A DNA stretch of 64,000 bases from Paenirhizobium daejeonense (GTDB lineage Bacteria > Pseudomonadota > Alphaproteobacteria > Rhizobiales > Rhizobiaceae), in assembly GCF_014280875.1 (NCBI RefSeq), contig NZ_JACLAL010000004.1, positions 124,001 to 188,000 of the forward strand. The letters run 5' to 3'. Positions 19,830-28,167 of the stretch are shown here, one piece after another. Within the stretch, counting starts at the first letter, position 1. Every line of letters begins with the position of its first letter. The notes beneath the pieces are model-generated. The model was not told the DNA's origin and searched no databases. It worked only from the letters and a program-made list of their open reading frames with translations. A program made the translations under genes and the position numbers.

Positions 19830-22102
19830 AACTGTCATTGATGTTGCTGACCGCGGCGGCGGTAGCCGGCAGCCTTGTCACGGTTGTGACGGGGGACGAT
19901 AGGGAACGACATGTCGTTCCCGCGGATATCGTCGGCCAGCGACAGTCTCGCATACCGGTTCTGACCGCTCAGGTCGATGCGGAGGCCATCGCGGAGCAGA
20001 TCCGCACCAGCAGGCTTGTGCAGACTGTGTCAGATGGCCCCGTCGGAATGCCTCCGGAAAGTACTGCGGACGTGGCTCAGGCGCAGACATTAGGTCCGGA
20101 GACGCCTCCTGTTTCCACTTCCTCGCCGCCCAAGACCGTCACGACGGCGGATACGTCGTCCCCGGCCGCCGGTAAGGCGGGCCAGCCCGATCTCAGCGCC
20201 CTGCGCTATTTTGCGGCTCAGGGGGATACGGCGCGGCTGCAGGCGGAGATTGCCAGACTGAAATCGCTTTATCCGAACTGGACACCGCCGGCCGATCCGC
20301 TTGCTGTTCCGGTGAACGGCGATCAGAAGCTCGAGGCGATGTGGGAGCTTTATTCCCAGGGTCGGTATGCTGAAGTCCGTCGTGCCATATCCGATCGCCA
20401 GACGGCGGAGGCTGGCTGGCAGCCGCCGGCCGATCTTCTGGAGCGCCTTGATGTTGCCGAGGCCCGAACGCGGCTGGTGAATGCATCGAACCTCAAGCAA
20501 TATGCCACGGTAATCGGTATCGGTGCGGCTACGCCGAGCCTGCTCAATTGCTCCGACGTTGATGTGCTCTGGCGCGTGGCTGAAGCCTTCATCGAAACCG
20601 AAAGGGTCCAGCGCGGTATCGATGCTTACACATATATCCTGAAGAGCTGCACTGACACCGCCCAGCGCATCGCGACCATCCAGAAAGCGGAAACACTTCT
20701 TTCCTATGGCGACCTGCAATCGCTCCTGGCCTTGGAAAAGAGCGGCCCTGATGGCGCCCGCGAATTCGATCCGTTGCGGGATGATCTGGCTCGTCGTTTC
20801 GTGGCCGATGCCAATGAAAAGCCCGAATTGACCATCGCTCCGGAATACATCGAGCGGCTGCGTCGCCTGGCGGAACAGGGCCAGCAGGCCGCCGACAGCC
20901 TGCTGCTCGGATGGTATTACGTTCGCCAGAAGGATATGACTGAAGCGGAGAAGTGGTTCCGAATTTCTCGACAGAAAGAAGACACGGCTTCGGCCTCGCA
21001 AGGTCTGGCGTTGGCTTTGATAGCCCGAAATGCTTCCGCCGAGGCCGAAGATGTCATGTATCGCTGGCGCGACGATTCCGAAGAGGCTGGCGCGACCTAT
21101 CTCGCATCTACCGCGAACCTCCTGGCCGGCGACCCGCCGCCGACCGTCCCGGAACCGGTGCTCCAGCGTGTCGCAACCACCGTGCTCGAGAAGCATTACG
21201 TGCCCACTGCGCAGCAGCTTGGCTGGTACGCCCGCGCCTTCGGGCAATGGCAGACGGCCGCCCGCTGGTTTGAGACGGCGCTGCAATGGAAGCCGGATGA
21301 CGAGCCGTCGGCCTATGGCCTCGTCATCACCCGGCAGCAGTTGAACGATCAGGCAGGCGTTGCCGAAATCCAGAGGGCATGGGCGGGTCGTTCGGAACGT
21401 ATCGCCCGACTGGGCATGCTGACAAATCGGACTGTGGTTTCCGCCCAGGGGCAACAGGCAGTTGCCGCACAGCCTTATAGGCCCGTAATGCCGCAGGACC
21501 GGCCCGTTGAGCGGCAGGCCTATGTCGAGCAAACTGCACCTGCCCCGATAGCAAGGGCTGCCGCACCCGCTAAATCGACAAGACGTAGTGGCTGCTCGGT
21601 GACGGACACCGTTTCCAGCCTCTCTCCGGATCAGGCGAACATGCGCGGTTGGTGCCTGATGGACTTGAACCGCCCCATGGAAGCGGTCGATGCTTTCGAG
21701 ATTGCCTTGAAGAGCCCTTCGCGCAATGTGCGGGAAGATGCCGCCTATGGGCAGAGCCTCGCCTATCTTCGGCTGGGGCTGACGAAGAGTGCTGCCGTGG
21801 CGGCAACGAAGTCGCCCCAGCGGCCGGAGCGTTCCTCGGAGCTCCAGCTGGCCATCCTCGCCAATCGTGCTCTTTCCGCCTTTGATTCGAAGCGTTACCG
21901 CGAAGCCATCGTCTATCTCGACCAGCGCGCCATGCTACAGCCGGAGCCGACTGATCTCATGGTGCTGAGGGGTTACGCTCTCATGAAGCTTGGAGTGCTG
22001 GGCGATGCCCGCCGCCTGTTCGAAGCGGTTGCCGCTACCGGCAACAGTGACGGATCGAAAGGGCTCGCTGATATTTACGAACTGCAGAATCCTCGGCATT
22101 GA
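19820..22102 (+). CDS. bcsK: Cellulose operon TPR protein (BcsK-like)
   Basis: A large repeat protein of 760 residues from GTG 19820, which overlaps the bcsZ stop (ATG 19841 is an alternative). It begins with one hydrophobic segment (about residues 5-22) acting as a signal or anchor. A Ser/Thr/Pro-rich stretch follows, then many tetratricopeptide/Sel1-like helical repeats from about 130 to the end. It takes the place of bcsC, but no C-terminal outer-membrane barrel is visible, so it is more likely a periplasmic scaffold. The name BcsK follows the naming of operons that lack bcsC and bcsD. Confidence 0.7.
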   Translation: MSLKLSLMLLTAAAVAGSLVTVVTGDDRERHVVPADIVGQRQSRIPVLTAQVDAEAIAEQIRTSRLVQTVSDGPVGMPPESTADVAQAQTLGPETPPVSTSSPPKTVTTADTSSPAAGKAGQPDLSALRYFAAQGDTARLQAEIARLKSLYPNWTPPADPLAVPVNGDQKLEAMWELYSQGRYAEVRRAISDRQTAEAGWQPPADLLERLDVAEARTRLVNASNLKQYATVIGIGAATPSLLNCSDVDVLWRVAEAFIETERVQRGIDAYTYILKSCTDTAQRIATIQKAETLLSYGDLQSLLALEKSGPDGAREFDPLRDDLARRFVADANEKPELTIAPEYIERLRRLAEQGQQAADSLLLGWYYVRQKDMTEAEKWFRISRQKEDTASASQGLALALIARNASAEAEDVMYRWRDDSEEAGATYLASTANLLAGDPPPTVPEPVLQRVATTVLEKHYVPTAQQLGWYARAFGQWQTAARWFETALQWKPDDEPSAYGLVITRQQLNDQAGVAEIQRAWAGRSERIARLGMLTNRTVVSAQGQQAVAAQPYRPVMPQDRPVERQAYVEQTAPAPIARAAAPAKSTRRSGCSVTDTVSSLSPDQANMRGWCLMDLNRPMEAVDAFEIALKSPSRNVREDAAYGQSLAYLRLGLTKSAAVAATKSPQRPERSSELQLAILANRALSAFDSKRYREAIVYLDQRAMLQPEPTDLMVLRGYALMKLGVLGDARRLFEAVAATGNSDGSKGLADIYELQNPRH

Positions 22103-22174
22103 GCCGTCCTGTGAAGCGTTCTGCAAGCTTCGCCCGAGTGCGTCCCGGACCATCGGAATGACCCCTGAAATACA

Positions 22175-22200
22175 AAACCCGCCGAGACGTCGGCGGGTTT
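22175..22200 (+). terminator. Rho-independent terminator of the cellulose operon
   Basis: A perfect 11-bp stem AAACCCGCCGA / TCGGCGGGTTT with a 4-base GACG loop lies 72 bases after the bcsK stop. It ends in TTTGT. Confidence 0.88.
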
Positions 22201-22278
22201 GTCAGCAGTCCGAAGACCTGGGTGAGGCGAGGTCCTGAATTCCGCTTTTTCTGACGTCGACGCCGTCATGGCAATCGA

Positions 22279-22371
22279 CTAAGGCGTAACCCCCGAAAGG
22301 GCGAGATAGGCAAAGATCATCACTGCCAATCCCGTAACGCCAATCAGTCCGTAGTCTGGCGCAGCCTTCAT
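22279..22371 (-). CDS. Predicted 30-residue single-pass membrane microprotein
   Basis: ATG 22371 to TAG 22279 encodes 30 residues starting MKAAPDYGLIGVTG. The hydrophobic core from about residue 9 to 26 is long enough for one membrane helix. A near-perfect Shine-Dalgarno AAGGAGGA lies 5 bases before the ATG, much stronger than most in this window. There is no similarity I can name. It is short, so chance is possible, but the ribosome site plus a clean hydrophobic helix argue for a real gene. Confidence 0.55.
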   Translation of the reverse strand: MKAAPDYGLIGVTGLAVMIFAYLALSGVTP

Positions 22372-22676
22372 GCTGTCCTCCTTGTTTGAATGGCACGACT
22401 ACGTTTAAGTCTGTAAAAGTCGAAGTAAATACCTGTGCCGGAAATAGAAAAGAGCTTGGTTATCACCGGGTTAAGCATCGGTCTCCAGGGGGATGAATTT
22501 ACCTGAAATTAATAATTGGCGGCCGTTTGGACGGATGTCTGGCTTATCGGCCAGCTTCTGGCCGCCGTTAAAAAACGAACGCGGTGTCGGGGTTGGACCG
22601 GCCTGCCGCGTTTGATCTTTGTCAGCTTGTGGTTGTCGCACTCTCATGCGTCACAAGGAAGGATATCCCGGCCGGT
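22372..22676. other. Intergenic region with no recognised gene
   Basis: Between the microprotein start and the end of the aldo/keto reductase gene. It is AT-richer near 22400-22530 and probably holds the microprotein promoter. I see no convincing ORF, RNA or repeat. Confidence 0.4.
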
Positions 22677-23720
22677 TTACACCACCTGATCGTGGGAGGG
22701 CTTCTCCCAGAGGTTTACGCCGCCCTCGACGGCGTAACGGTCGATCTCGGCGAGTTCTTCCGCCGTGAAGGAGAGATTGCCAAGGGCTGCGACATTCTCC
22801 TCGACCTGGCGGGCCGAGCTTGCGCCGATCAGCGCCGAGGTCACACGCGGGTCGCGCAGCACCCAGGCCAGCGCCAGTTGCGCCAGCGACTGGCCACGCC
22901 GTTCGGCGATCTTGGCGAGCGCCCGGGCACGCTCGATGTTTTCTTCCTTCAGGTGTTCAGGCCTCAGGAAGTCACCGCCCGGGCGGTTGACGCGCGCATC
23001 CTGCGGAATGCCGTTCAGATACTTGTTGGTCAGCAGGCCCTGTGCGAGTGGCGTGAAGGCGATGATGCCCGAGCCGACTTCGTCGCATGCCGCCAGCAGG
23101 TCCTTCTCGATCCAGCGGTTGAACAGGTTGTAGGACGGCTGGTTGATCAGCAGCGGAACGTTTCGCTCGCGAAGCAGGGCCGCGATTTCGCGAGTCTTGT
23201 TGCCGGAATAGGAGGAGATGCCGACGTAGAGCGCCTTGCCCTGGCGCACTGCGGAAGCGAGCGCATCCGCGGTTTCCTCGAGCGGGGTCTCGGCGTCGAA
23301 GCGGTGCGAATAGAAGATGTCGACATAGTCGACATCGAGGCGCTTCAGGCTCTGGTCGAGGCTCGAAAGCAGCGCCTTGCGCGAACCGCCGCCAACGCCG
23401 TAGGGGCCGGGCCACATGTCCCATCCGGCCTTGGTGGAGATGATCAGCTCGTCGCGATAGCCGGCGAGGTCCTGCTTGAGGATACGGCCGAAATTGATCT
23501 CGGCGCTGCCGGCCGGCGGGCCGTAATTGTTAGCGAGGTCGAAATGGGTGATGCCGAGGTCGAAGGCCTTGAACAGGATCGAGCGCTGGGTTTCGAGCGT
23601 CGTGGTGTCACCGAAATTGTGCCAGAGGCCGAGCGAGATGGCCGGCAGCTTCAGGCCGCTGCGCCCGGTCTTGCGATAGATGGCGCCGTCATAGCGGGCG
23701 GGGTTTGCTGTGTAGGTCAT
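22677..23720 (-). CDS. Aldo/keto reductase (YghZ/MgrA-like)
   Basis: NADPH-dependent oxidoreductase of 347 residues starting MTYTANPARYDGA. It has the AKR14-type arrangement: the LGITHFDLANNYGPPAGSAE stretch with the catalytic aspartate and tyrosine, KAGWDMWPGPYG with the catalytic lysine, and YSHRFD. Homologues reduce glyceraldehyde-3-phosphate, methylglyoxal or other aldehydes. It is the last gene of the minus-strand sulfur cluster, separated from it by a 136-base gap that holds an inverted repeat. An aldehyde released by oxidative C-S cleavage would be a reasonable substrate, but this is inference. Confidence 0.85.
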   Translation of the reverse strand: MTYTANPARYDGAIYRKTGRSGLKLPAISLGLWHNFGDTTTLETQRSILFKAFDLGITHFDLANNYGPPAGSAEINFGRILKQDLAGYRDELIISTKAGWDMWPGPYGVGGGSRKALLSSLDQSLKRLDVDYVDIFYSHRFDAETPLEETADALASAVRQGKALYVGISSYSGNKTREIAALLRERNVPLLINQPSYNLFNRWIEKDLLAACDEVGSGIIAFTPLAQGLLTNKYLNGIPQDARVNRPGGDFLRPEHLKEENIERARALAKIAERRGQSLAQLALAWVLRDPRVTSALIGASSARQVEENVAALGNLSFTAEELAEIDRYAVEGGVNLWEKPSHDQVV

Positions 23721-23795
23721 TCAAGGGTTCCATTGCACGTGAAAAGGCCGAATGCGGGAGAGCCGCATCCGGCGAGGTCGGGTTACCATGATTTA

Positions 23796-23842
23796 AAGCA
23801 TAATCCGACCGGAGTGAAACGAGGACCAGTAGGATTATGCTT
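23796..23842. repeat. Inverted repeat with AAGCATAATCC arms
   Basis: Arms AAGCATAATCC (23796-23806) and GGATTATGCTT (23832-23842) are perfect 11-base complements separated by 25 bases. It lies between two genes transcribed to the left. It resembles the small mosaic repeats of rhizobial intergenic DNA and may also act as an mRNA hairpin. Confidence 0.65.
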
Positions 23843-23856
23843 CAAGAAAGAAAGTC

Positions 23857-25119
23857 TTAGAGCGCACCGTGCCGTGGCGGCAGGAGACCGTTGAGATAGT
23901 AGTTGCCGATATGGTGATATTTCCACCGGACCGGATCGTGTAGCGAGTGGGTTCTCGCGTTGCGCCAGTAGCGATCGAGCCCGTAGCTTTCGAGCGTCGA
24001 ACGGGCGCCCCCGAGTTCGATCAGCTTGGTCGAGGCAAGCTGGGCCGCCTCGGTGCCGAGCGCCTTGACCTCTGCGACCGCGATGGAAGCTTCCGCCACC
24101 GTCTTCTCGTTCGGATCGGCCGTCGCAATGTCCAGCAGGCGACCGGCCCTCGCCAGCAGCGCATCCGCCGCATGAACTCGGATCGAGACGTCGCCGACCG
24201 CGTGGATCGTATGCGGGTCCTCGTATCCATGCTCAATGGTCAGTTCGAAGAATGGCCGCGAATAGGCCCGGACATAGGAGACCGTTTCGGCGAGCGCCCC
24301 GCGAGCGATCCCGACCTGCACCGCCGAATGGATAATCTGGGCGAAGGGACCCATCCCCGTCGGCTTTTCGAAGACGATGTCATGATCGACCACCTGGAAA
24401 GGTGTGATCTCCACGTCGTCAAAGGTCACCGTGCCGCTGCCCGTCGAACGCTGGCCGAAGGAAGTCCAGTCGTCGATGAAATCGACGCCCGGCGTCGAGC
24501 GGTCGATGAAGACGATATGCACCCGGCCGTCCCAGTTCTTGGCGACGGCCACGATGATATGGGCGAAGAGAGAGCCAGTTGAATAGAATTTCTGGCCGTT
24601 GAGCAGCAGCTTGCCGCCTTCGGCGCGGAAATTCGTCTTGTAGTCGACCGGTGTCTTCGTGCCGATTTCGGTGAAAGCGTTGCCGAGACGGTCGCCGTCG
24701 AGAATGCGCTGGAAGTAGTGCTTCTTCTGCTCCTCGCTGCCGGCAAGGCGAAGCGCCTCGACCATGTAGAAATGGTTCTGCGGGATCTGCCCGATAGAGG
24801 AATCGGCAGCGGAAATGATCGCCGTCACCTCGGCAAGCGTGACCGCCGAGACCCCCGCGCCGCCATATTCCTTCGGCACGGTGATGGCCCAGAGGCCGGC
24901 TTGCGAAAAGCGCTCGATCTCGGCGATCGGCAGCCGCCGCTCCCGGTCGCGGGCCGCGGCACCCGCGGCGAAATCCCGCGCCAGTTCCTTCGCCACGGCG
25001 ATAGCCTCGGCATCGTCCTTGATGACGTTGGCCTTCGTGCGGCGCGGCGGGATATGCGGTGCCGGACGGCCGGCTGTGAGCGCGGCCTCCCGGTGCAGTT
25101 TGCGGTCGTTCTGGCTCAT
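23857..25119 (-). CDS. Acyl-CoA-dehydrogenase-fold flavin monooxygenase, DszC/SfnB type (copy 1)
   Basis: A 420-residue protein from MSQNDRKLHREA at 25119. It has the acyl-CoA dehydrogenase fold: N-terminal helices, the middle beta-domain with NGQKFYSTGSLFAH and SFGQRSTGSGTV, and a C-terminal helical domain. The end carries WRNARTHSLHDPV, the arrangement of DszC and SfnB, and I see no typical catalytic glutamate of true dehydrogenases. Such enzymes use reduced flavin and oxygen to oxidise sulfur or nitrogen compounds. It is followed by the aldo/keto reductase gene and preceded by its paralogue after 10 bases. No flavin reductase gene is nearby. Confidence 0.8.
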   Translation of the reverse strand: MSQNDRKLHREAALTAGRPAPHIPPRRTKANVIKDDAEAIAVAKELARDFAAGAAARDRERRLPIAEIERFSQAGLWAITVPKEYGGAGVSAVTLAEVTAIISAADSSIGQIPQNHFYMVEALRLAGSEEQKKHYFQRILDGDRLGNAFTEIGTKTPVDYKTNFRAEGGKLLLNGQKFYSTGSLFAHIIVAVAKNWDGRVHIVFIDRSTPGVDFIDDWTSFGQRSTGSGTVTFDDVEITPFQVVDHDIVFEKPTGMGPFAQIIHSAVQVGIARGALAETVSYVRAYSRPFFELTIEHGYEDPHTIHAVGDVSIRVHAADALLARAGRLLDIATADPNEKTVAEASIAVAEVKALGTEAAQLASTKLIELGGARSTLESYGLDRYWRNARTHSLHDPVRWKYHHIGNYYLNGLLPPRHGAL

Positions 25120-25129
25120 CGCTTCGACC

Positions 25130-26398
25130 TCAGTTCCAGGCGTGACGCGGCGGGTTGACGCCGTTAAGGTAGTAGTTGCCGACGTGGTAGAACTTCCAGC
25201 GCACCGGATCGTGCAGCGTGTGCACGCGTGCATTGCGCCAGTGCCGGTCGAGGCCGTGCTCGGCAAGCGTCGAGCGGGTGCCGGCCAGTTCGAACAGCTT
25301 GTTGGTCGCGAGGATCGCCACCTCCGTCGTCAGCACCTTGGATTCGGCGGTCTTGATCGTCGCTTCCGAGACCGTCTGCTCGTTGGCGTCGGCATCCGCG
25401 ACGTCGATGCTGCGGCCGGCGATTTCGAGAAGCGCTTCCGCCGCATGCAGCTTGATCTGCAGGTCGCCGATGGCCGCGATGGTGAAGAGGTCTTCGCCCG
25501 CCGTTTCCTTGCCGCTGTCGATCCACGGACGGCTCTGGGTCTTGACGAAGGCGATGGTGTCCTCAATCGCGCCACGGGCGATGCCCAGATCGATGGCCGA
25601 CTGGATGATCTGGGAGACCGGGCCGGCAACGGTCGGGTGTTCGAAGGAGGTGACGTGAAGCGCGCGTGCCTTCGCGACCTTGACGTTTTCGATGCGCACT
25701 GCGCCCGAAGCGGTGGTGCGCTGGCCGAAGCTCGACCAGTTGTTGGTCACGGTCAGGCCCTGCGCCTCGCGGTCGGCGAAGACGAGATAGGCCTGTCCGT
25801 CCTCGGTCACGGCGACGATCGGCACGACATGGGCGAGCAGCGCGCCGGTGGTGTAGAATTTCTCGCCGTTAACGATGGCCTCGTCACCTTCGAAGCGCAC
25901 CCGCGTCTCGAAAGCCGCGACGTTCTTGCTCTTCAGTTCGGAGAAGGCATTGCCGAAGCGGATGCCGGAAAGCGCCAGTGCAAACAGGTCGCGCTTCTGC
26001 TCCTCGGTGCCGTCGAGGTCGATGGTGCCGACGATTGCCAGATGGTTCTGGGTGATCTGGGCAATCGCCGGATCGGCGGCCGCGATGATCGAGATGACCT
26101 TGGCAAGCGTGGCGTAGGAGACGCCCGGGCCGCCATAGGCCTTCGGCACGTTGATGCTCCACAGACCGCTCTGGGAATATTCGTCGAGTTCGGCAATCGG
26201 CAGCAGGCCTTCGCGGTCGCGCAGCGCTGCACCCACCTTGAACTTCTCGGCGAGCTTTTCAGCGATCTCGATGGCCTCGGCATCGCTCTTCACGATGTGC
26301 GCTGGCTGTGCCGGCCGTGGACGCGGCGGCACCGGATCGGCAGAGTTGACACGGGGATGGACGGAATAATCGATCTTGGTTTCGGGAACGGTACCCAT
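25130..26398 (-). CDS. Acyl-CoA-dehydrogenase-fold flavin monooxygenase, DszC/SfnB type (copy 2)
   Basis: A 422-residue paralogue of the next gene downstream, starting MGTVPETKIDYSVHP. It shares the same landmarks: AKAYGGPGVSYATLAK near 95, NGEKFYTTGALLAH, SFGQRTTASGAV, and WRNARVHTLHDPV near the C-terminus. The two copies lie 10 bases apart and look like an old tandem duplication, since they match in many but not most positions. In the 4S pathway DszC oxidises a thioether to sulfoxide and sulfone; a similar step on another sulfur compound is plausible here. The substrate is unknown. Confidence 0.8.
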   Translation of the reverse strand: MGTVPETKIDYSVHPRVNSADPVPPRPRPAQPAHIVKSDAEAIEIAEKLAEKFKVGAALRDREGLLPIAELDEYSQSGLWSINVPKAYGGPGVSYATLAKVISIIAAADPAIAQITQNHLAIVGTIDLDGTEEQKRDLFALALSGIRFGNAFSELKSKNVAAFETRVRFEGDEAIVNGEKFYTTGALLAHVVPIVAVTEDGQAYLVFADREAQGLTVTNNWSSFGQRTTASGAVRIENVKVAKARALHVTSFEHPTVAGPVSQIIQSAIDLGIARGAIEDTIAFVKTQSRPWIDSGKETAGEDLFTIAAIGDLQIKLHAAEALLEIAGRSIDVADADANEQTVSEATIKTAESKVLTTEVAILATNKLFELAGTRSTLAEHGLDRHWRNARVHTLHDPVRWKFYHVGNYYLNGVNPPRHAWN

Positions 26399-26436
26399 GG
26401 TGATGTCCTCGGCAAAATGGAAAGTTGAATGAAAAA

Positions 26437-27843
26437 TCAGCTACCGGTGGGAAGCAGGGCTTCGCTGCGCTTGATCGCCTCGATGTCGCGGTAGCGGGCG
26501 CCCGGATGGGGAGCCTCGAGCCGCGCGCCGCGGCCGAACAGCTTTTCGCGCAGCGTGCCGGGCCGGTATTCGGTGGGATAGACGCCGCGCTTTTGCAGTT
26601 CGGGAACCAGATAACCGACGATGTTTTCGAAGGTCTCGGGCGTTACCGCATAGGCGAGGTTGAAGCCGTCGACGCCGGTCTCCTCGACCCATTGCTGCAA
26701 TTCGTCGGCCACGGTCGCCGGAGAGCCGACCACGACCGGACCCATGCCGCCGACGCCGCCCCATTCGGCAAGCTCGCGAATGGTCCACCGCTTGTTCGGA
26801 TCGCCTTCCGAGAGGCTCTCCACCGCTGAATGGATCGCATTGGTCTCGACCTTGCGAACGAGGTCGTCGGGCCGGTAGCGGGAGAAGTCGATCCCGGTCC
26901 AGCCAGACATGAACACCAGCGAGCCGTCATAGGAAACGTAGTCGAGATATTCGCGGAACTTCGCCTTGGCCTTTTCGTCGGTTTCGTCGACGATAACAGT
27001 GAGCAGGTTGTAGATCTTCAGGCTGTCGCGCGCGCGGCCGGCGACTGCGGCCCGGGCGGTGACGTCGGCCACATAGTTGCGCAGGATCGTCTTGGTCTGC
27101 GCGGCCACGAACACGCATTCGGCATGTTCGGCGGCAAATTTCTTGCCCGCGCCGGATGCCCCTGCCTGATAGAGAACCGGCGTGCGCTGCGGCGATGGCT
27201 CGGTCAGCGCGTAGCCGGGCACGTCGAAATACTTGCCCTTGTGGCCGATCTCGTGAACCTTTTCCGGTAGCGTGAATACCCGGTTTTCCCGGTCGCGCAC
27301 CACGGCGCCATCTTCCCACGATCCCTCGAGCAGCTTGTAGATCACCTCGAGATATTCGTTGGCGATCTCATAGCGATTGTCATGCCGTTGCAGGCCCGCC
27401 TGGCCGATATTCTTCGCACCGCTTTCCAGGTAAGAGGTGACGATGTTCCAGCCGACACGCCCCTTCGTGTGGTGGTCGGCGGTCGCCAGCCGCCGGGCGA
27501 AGGTGTAGGGGTGCTCGAAGGATGTCGAGGCCGTGATCCCGATGCCGAGATGCTCGGTCGCGAGCGCAATCGGTGCCGCAAGCTGCAGCGGATCGTTCAC
27601 CGGGATCTGCGCCGCCTGATGAATGGCGTGGTAGTTGTCGCCCTTGTAGACGTCGTAATATCCGATGACATCGGCAATGAAGATGCCGTCGAAAATGCCG
27701 CTTTCCAGTGTGCGTGCGAGATCCTGCCAGTAGTCCAGATCCTTGTATTTCCAGGATCGGTCGCGGGGATGCGCCCACAGGCCGGGCGACTGATGGCCAA
27801 CGCAGTTCATGTCGAACGCGTTGAAGTGAATGGTCTTGGTCAT
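26437..27843 (-). CDS. LLM-class flavin-dependent monooxygenase (NtaA/SnaA/DszA family)
   Basis: A 468-residue luciferase-like TIM-barrel monooxygenase starting MTKTIHFNAFDMNC at 27843; codons further up do not fit the family. Conserved stretches include HQSPGLWAHPRD, FDGIFIADVIGYYD, ITASTSFEHPYTFARRLATADH and GRVGWNIVTSY, all typical of the NtaA/SnaA/DszA group. Members use FMNH2 and oxygen to break C-S or C-N bonds (DszA on a sulfone, YxeK on a thioether-type cysteine adduct). It is the first gene of the minus-strand operon with the two DszC-like genes. A TCTAT-N7-ATAGA palindrome lies 73 bases upstream. Confidence 0.87.
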   Translation of the reverse strand: MTKTIHFNAFDMNCVGHQSPGLWAHPRDRSWKYKDLDYWQDLARTLESGIFDGIFIADVIGYYDVYKGDNYHAIHQAAQIPVNDPLQLAAPIALATEHLGIGITASTSFEHPYTFARRLATADHHTKGRVGWNIVTSYLESGAKNIGQAGLQRHDNRYEIANEYLEVIYKLLEGSWEDGAVVRDRENRVFTLPEKVHEIGHKGKYFDVPGYALTEPSPQRTPVLYQAGASGAGKKFAAEHAECVFVAAQTKTILRNYVADVTARAAVAGRARDSLKIYNLLTVIVDETDEKAKAKFREYLDYVSYDGSLVFMSGWTGIDFSRYRPDDLVRKVETNAIHSAVESLSEGDPNKRWTIRELAEWGGVGGMGPVVVGSPATVADELQQWVEETGVDGFNLAYAVTPETFENIVGYLVPELQKRGVYPTEYRPGTLREKLFGRGARLEAPHPGARYRDIEAIKRSEALLPTGS

Positions 27844-27915
27844 GAAATGGCTCCGTTCGATTTCGCCAACCGCCTGTCGGTCAGCATCGCAGACCGGTTC
27901 CGTAAGAACAGTCAT

Positions 27916-27932
27916 TCTATGTTTTTTATAGA
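27916..27932. promoter_or_regulatory. Predicted operator, site A (TCTAT-N7-ATAGA)
   Basis: TCTAT (27916-27920), seven bases, then ATAGA (27928-27932). The inner TAT-N7-ATA fits the T-N11-A box of LysR-type regulators. It lies in the divergent region upstream of the LLM monooxygenase operon. Confidence 0.5.
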
Positions 27933-28105
27933 TTACTTGGAGAAAGGTTTTTTCTCGACATCGCGGTTTTGCAGAAAAGTGGCCGGAGATGACATCCGTC
28001 AAGTCCGATGCCCGCGACGGATCGGGAGCATTCGACCCATGCGTATGGCGGAGATTTCAGCAAAACCATTCCGCATCGACGCGGAAGCGTAATAAAACAT
28101 ACTTT

Positions 28106-28124
28106 GTCTATTTTATTTATAGAC
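28106..28124. promoter_or_regulatory. Predicted operator, site B (GTCTAT-N7-ATAGAC)
   Basis: A perfect 6-base inverted repeat GTCTAT / ATAGAC with a 7-base TTTATTT spacer, 43 bases before the aminotransferase start. The arrangement is the same as site A, in the same divergent region, and again contains T-N11-A. Confidence 0.55.
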
Positions 28125-28167
28125 TTTAGCGTTTGTATCAGATGTCGCAAGGGCATTGCAGGGGCAA

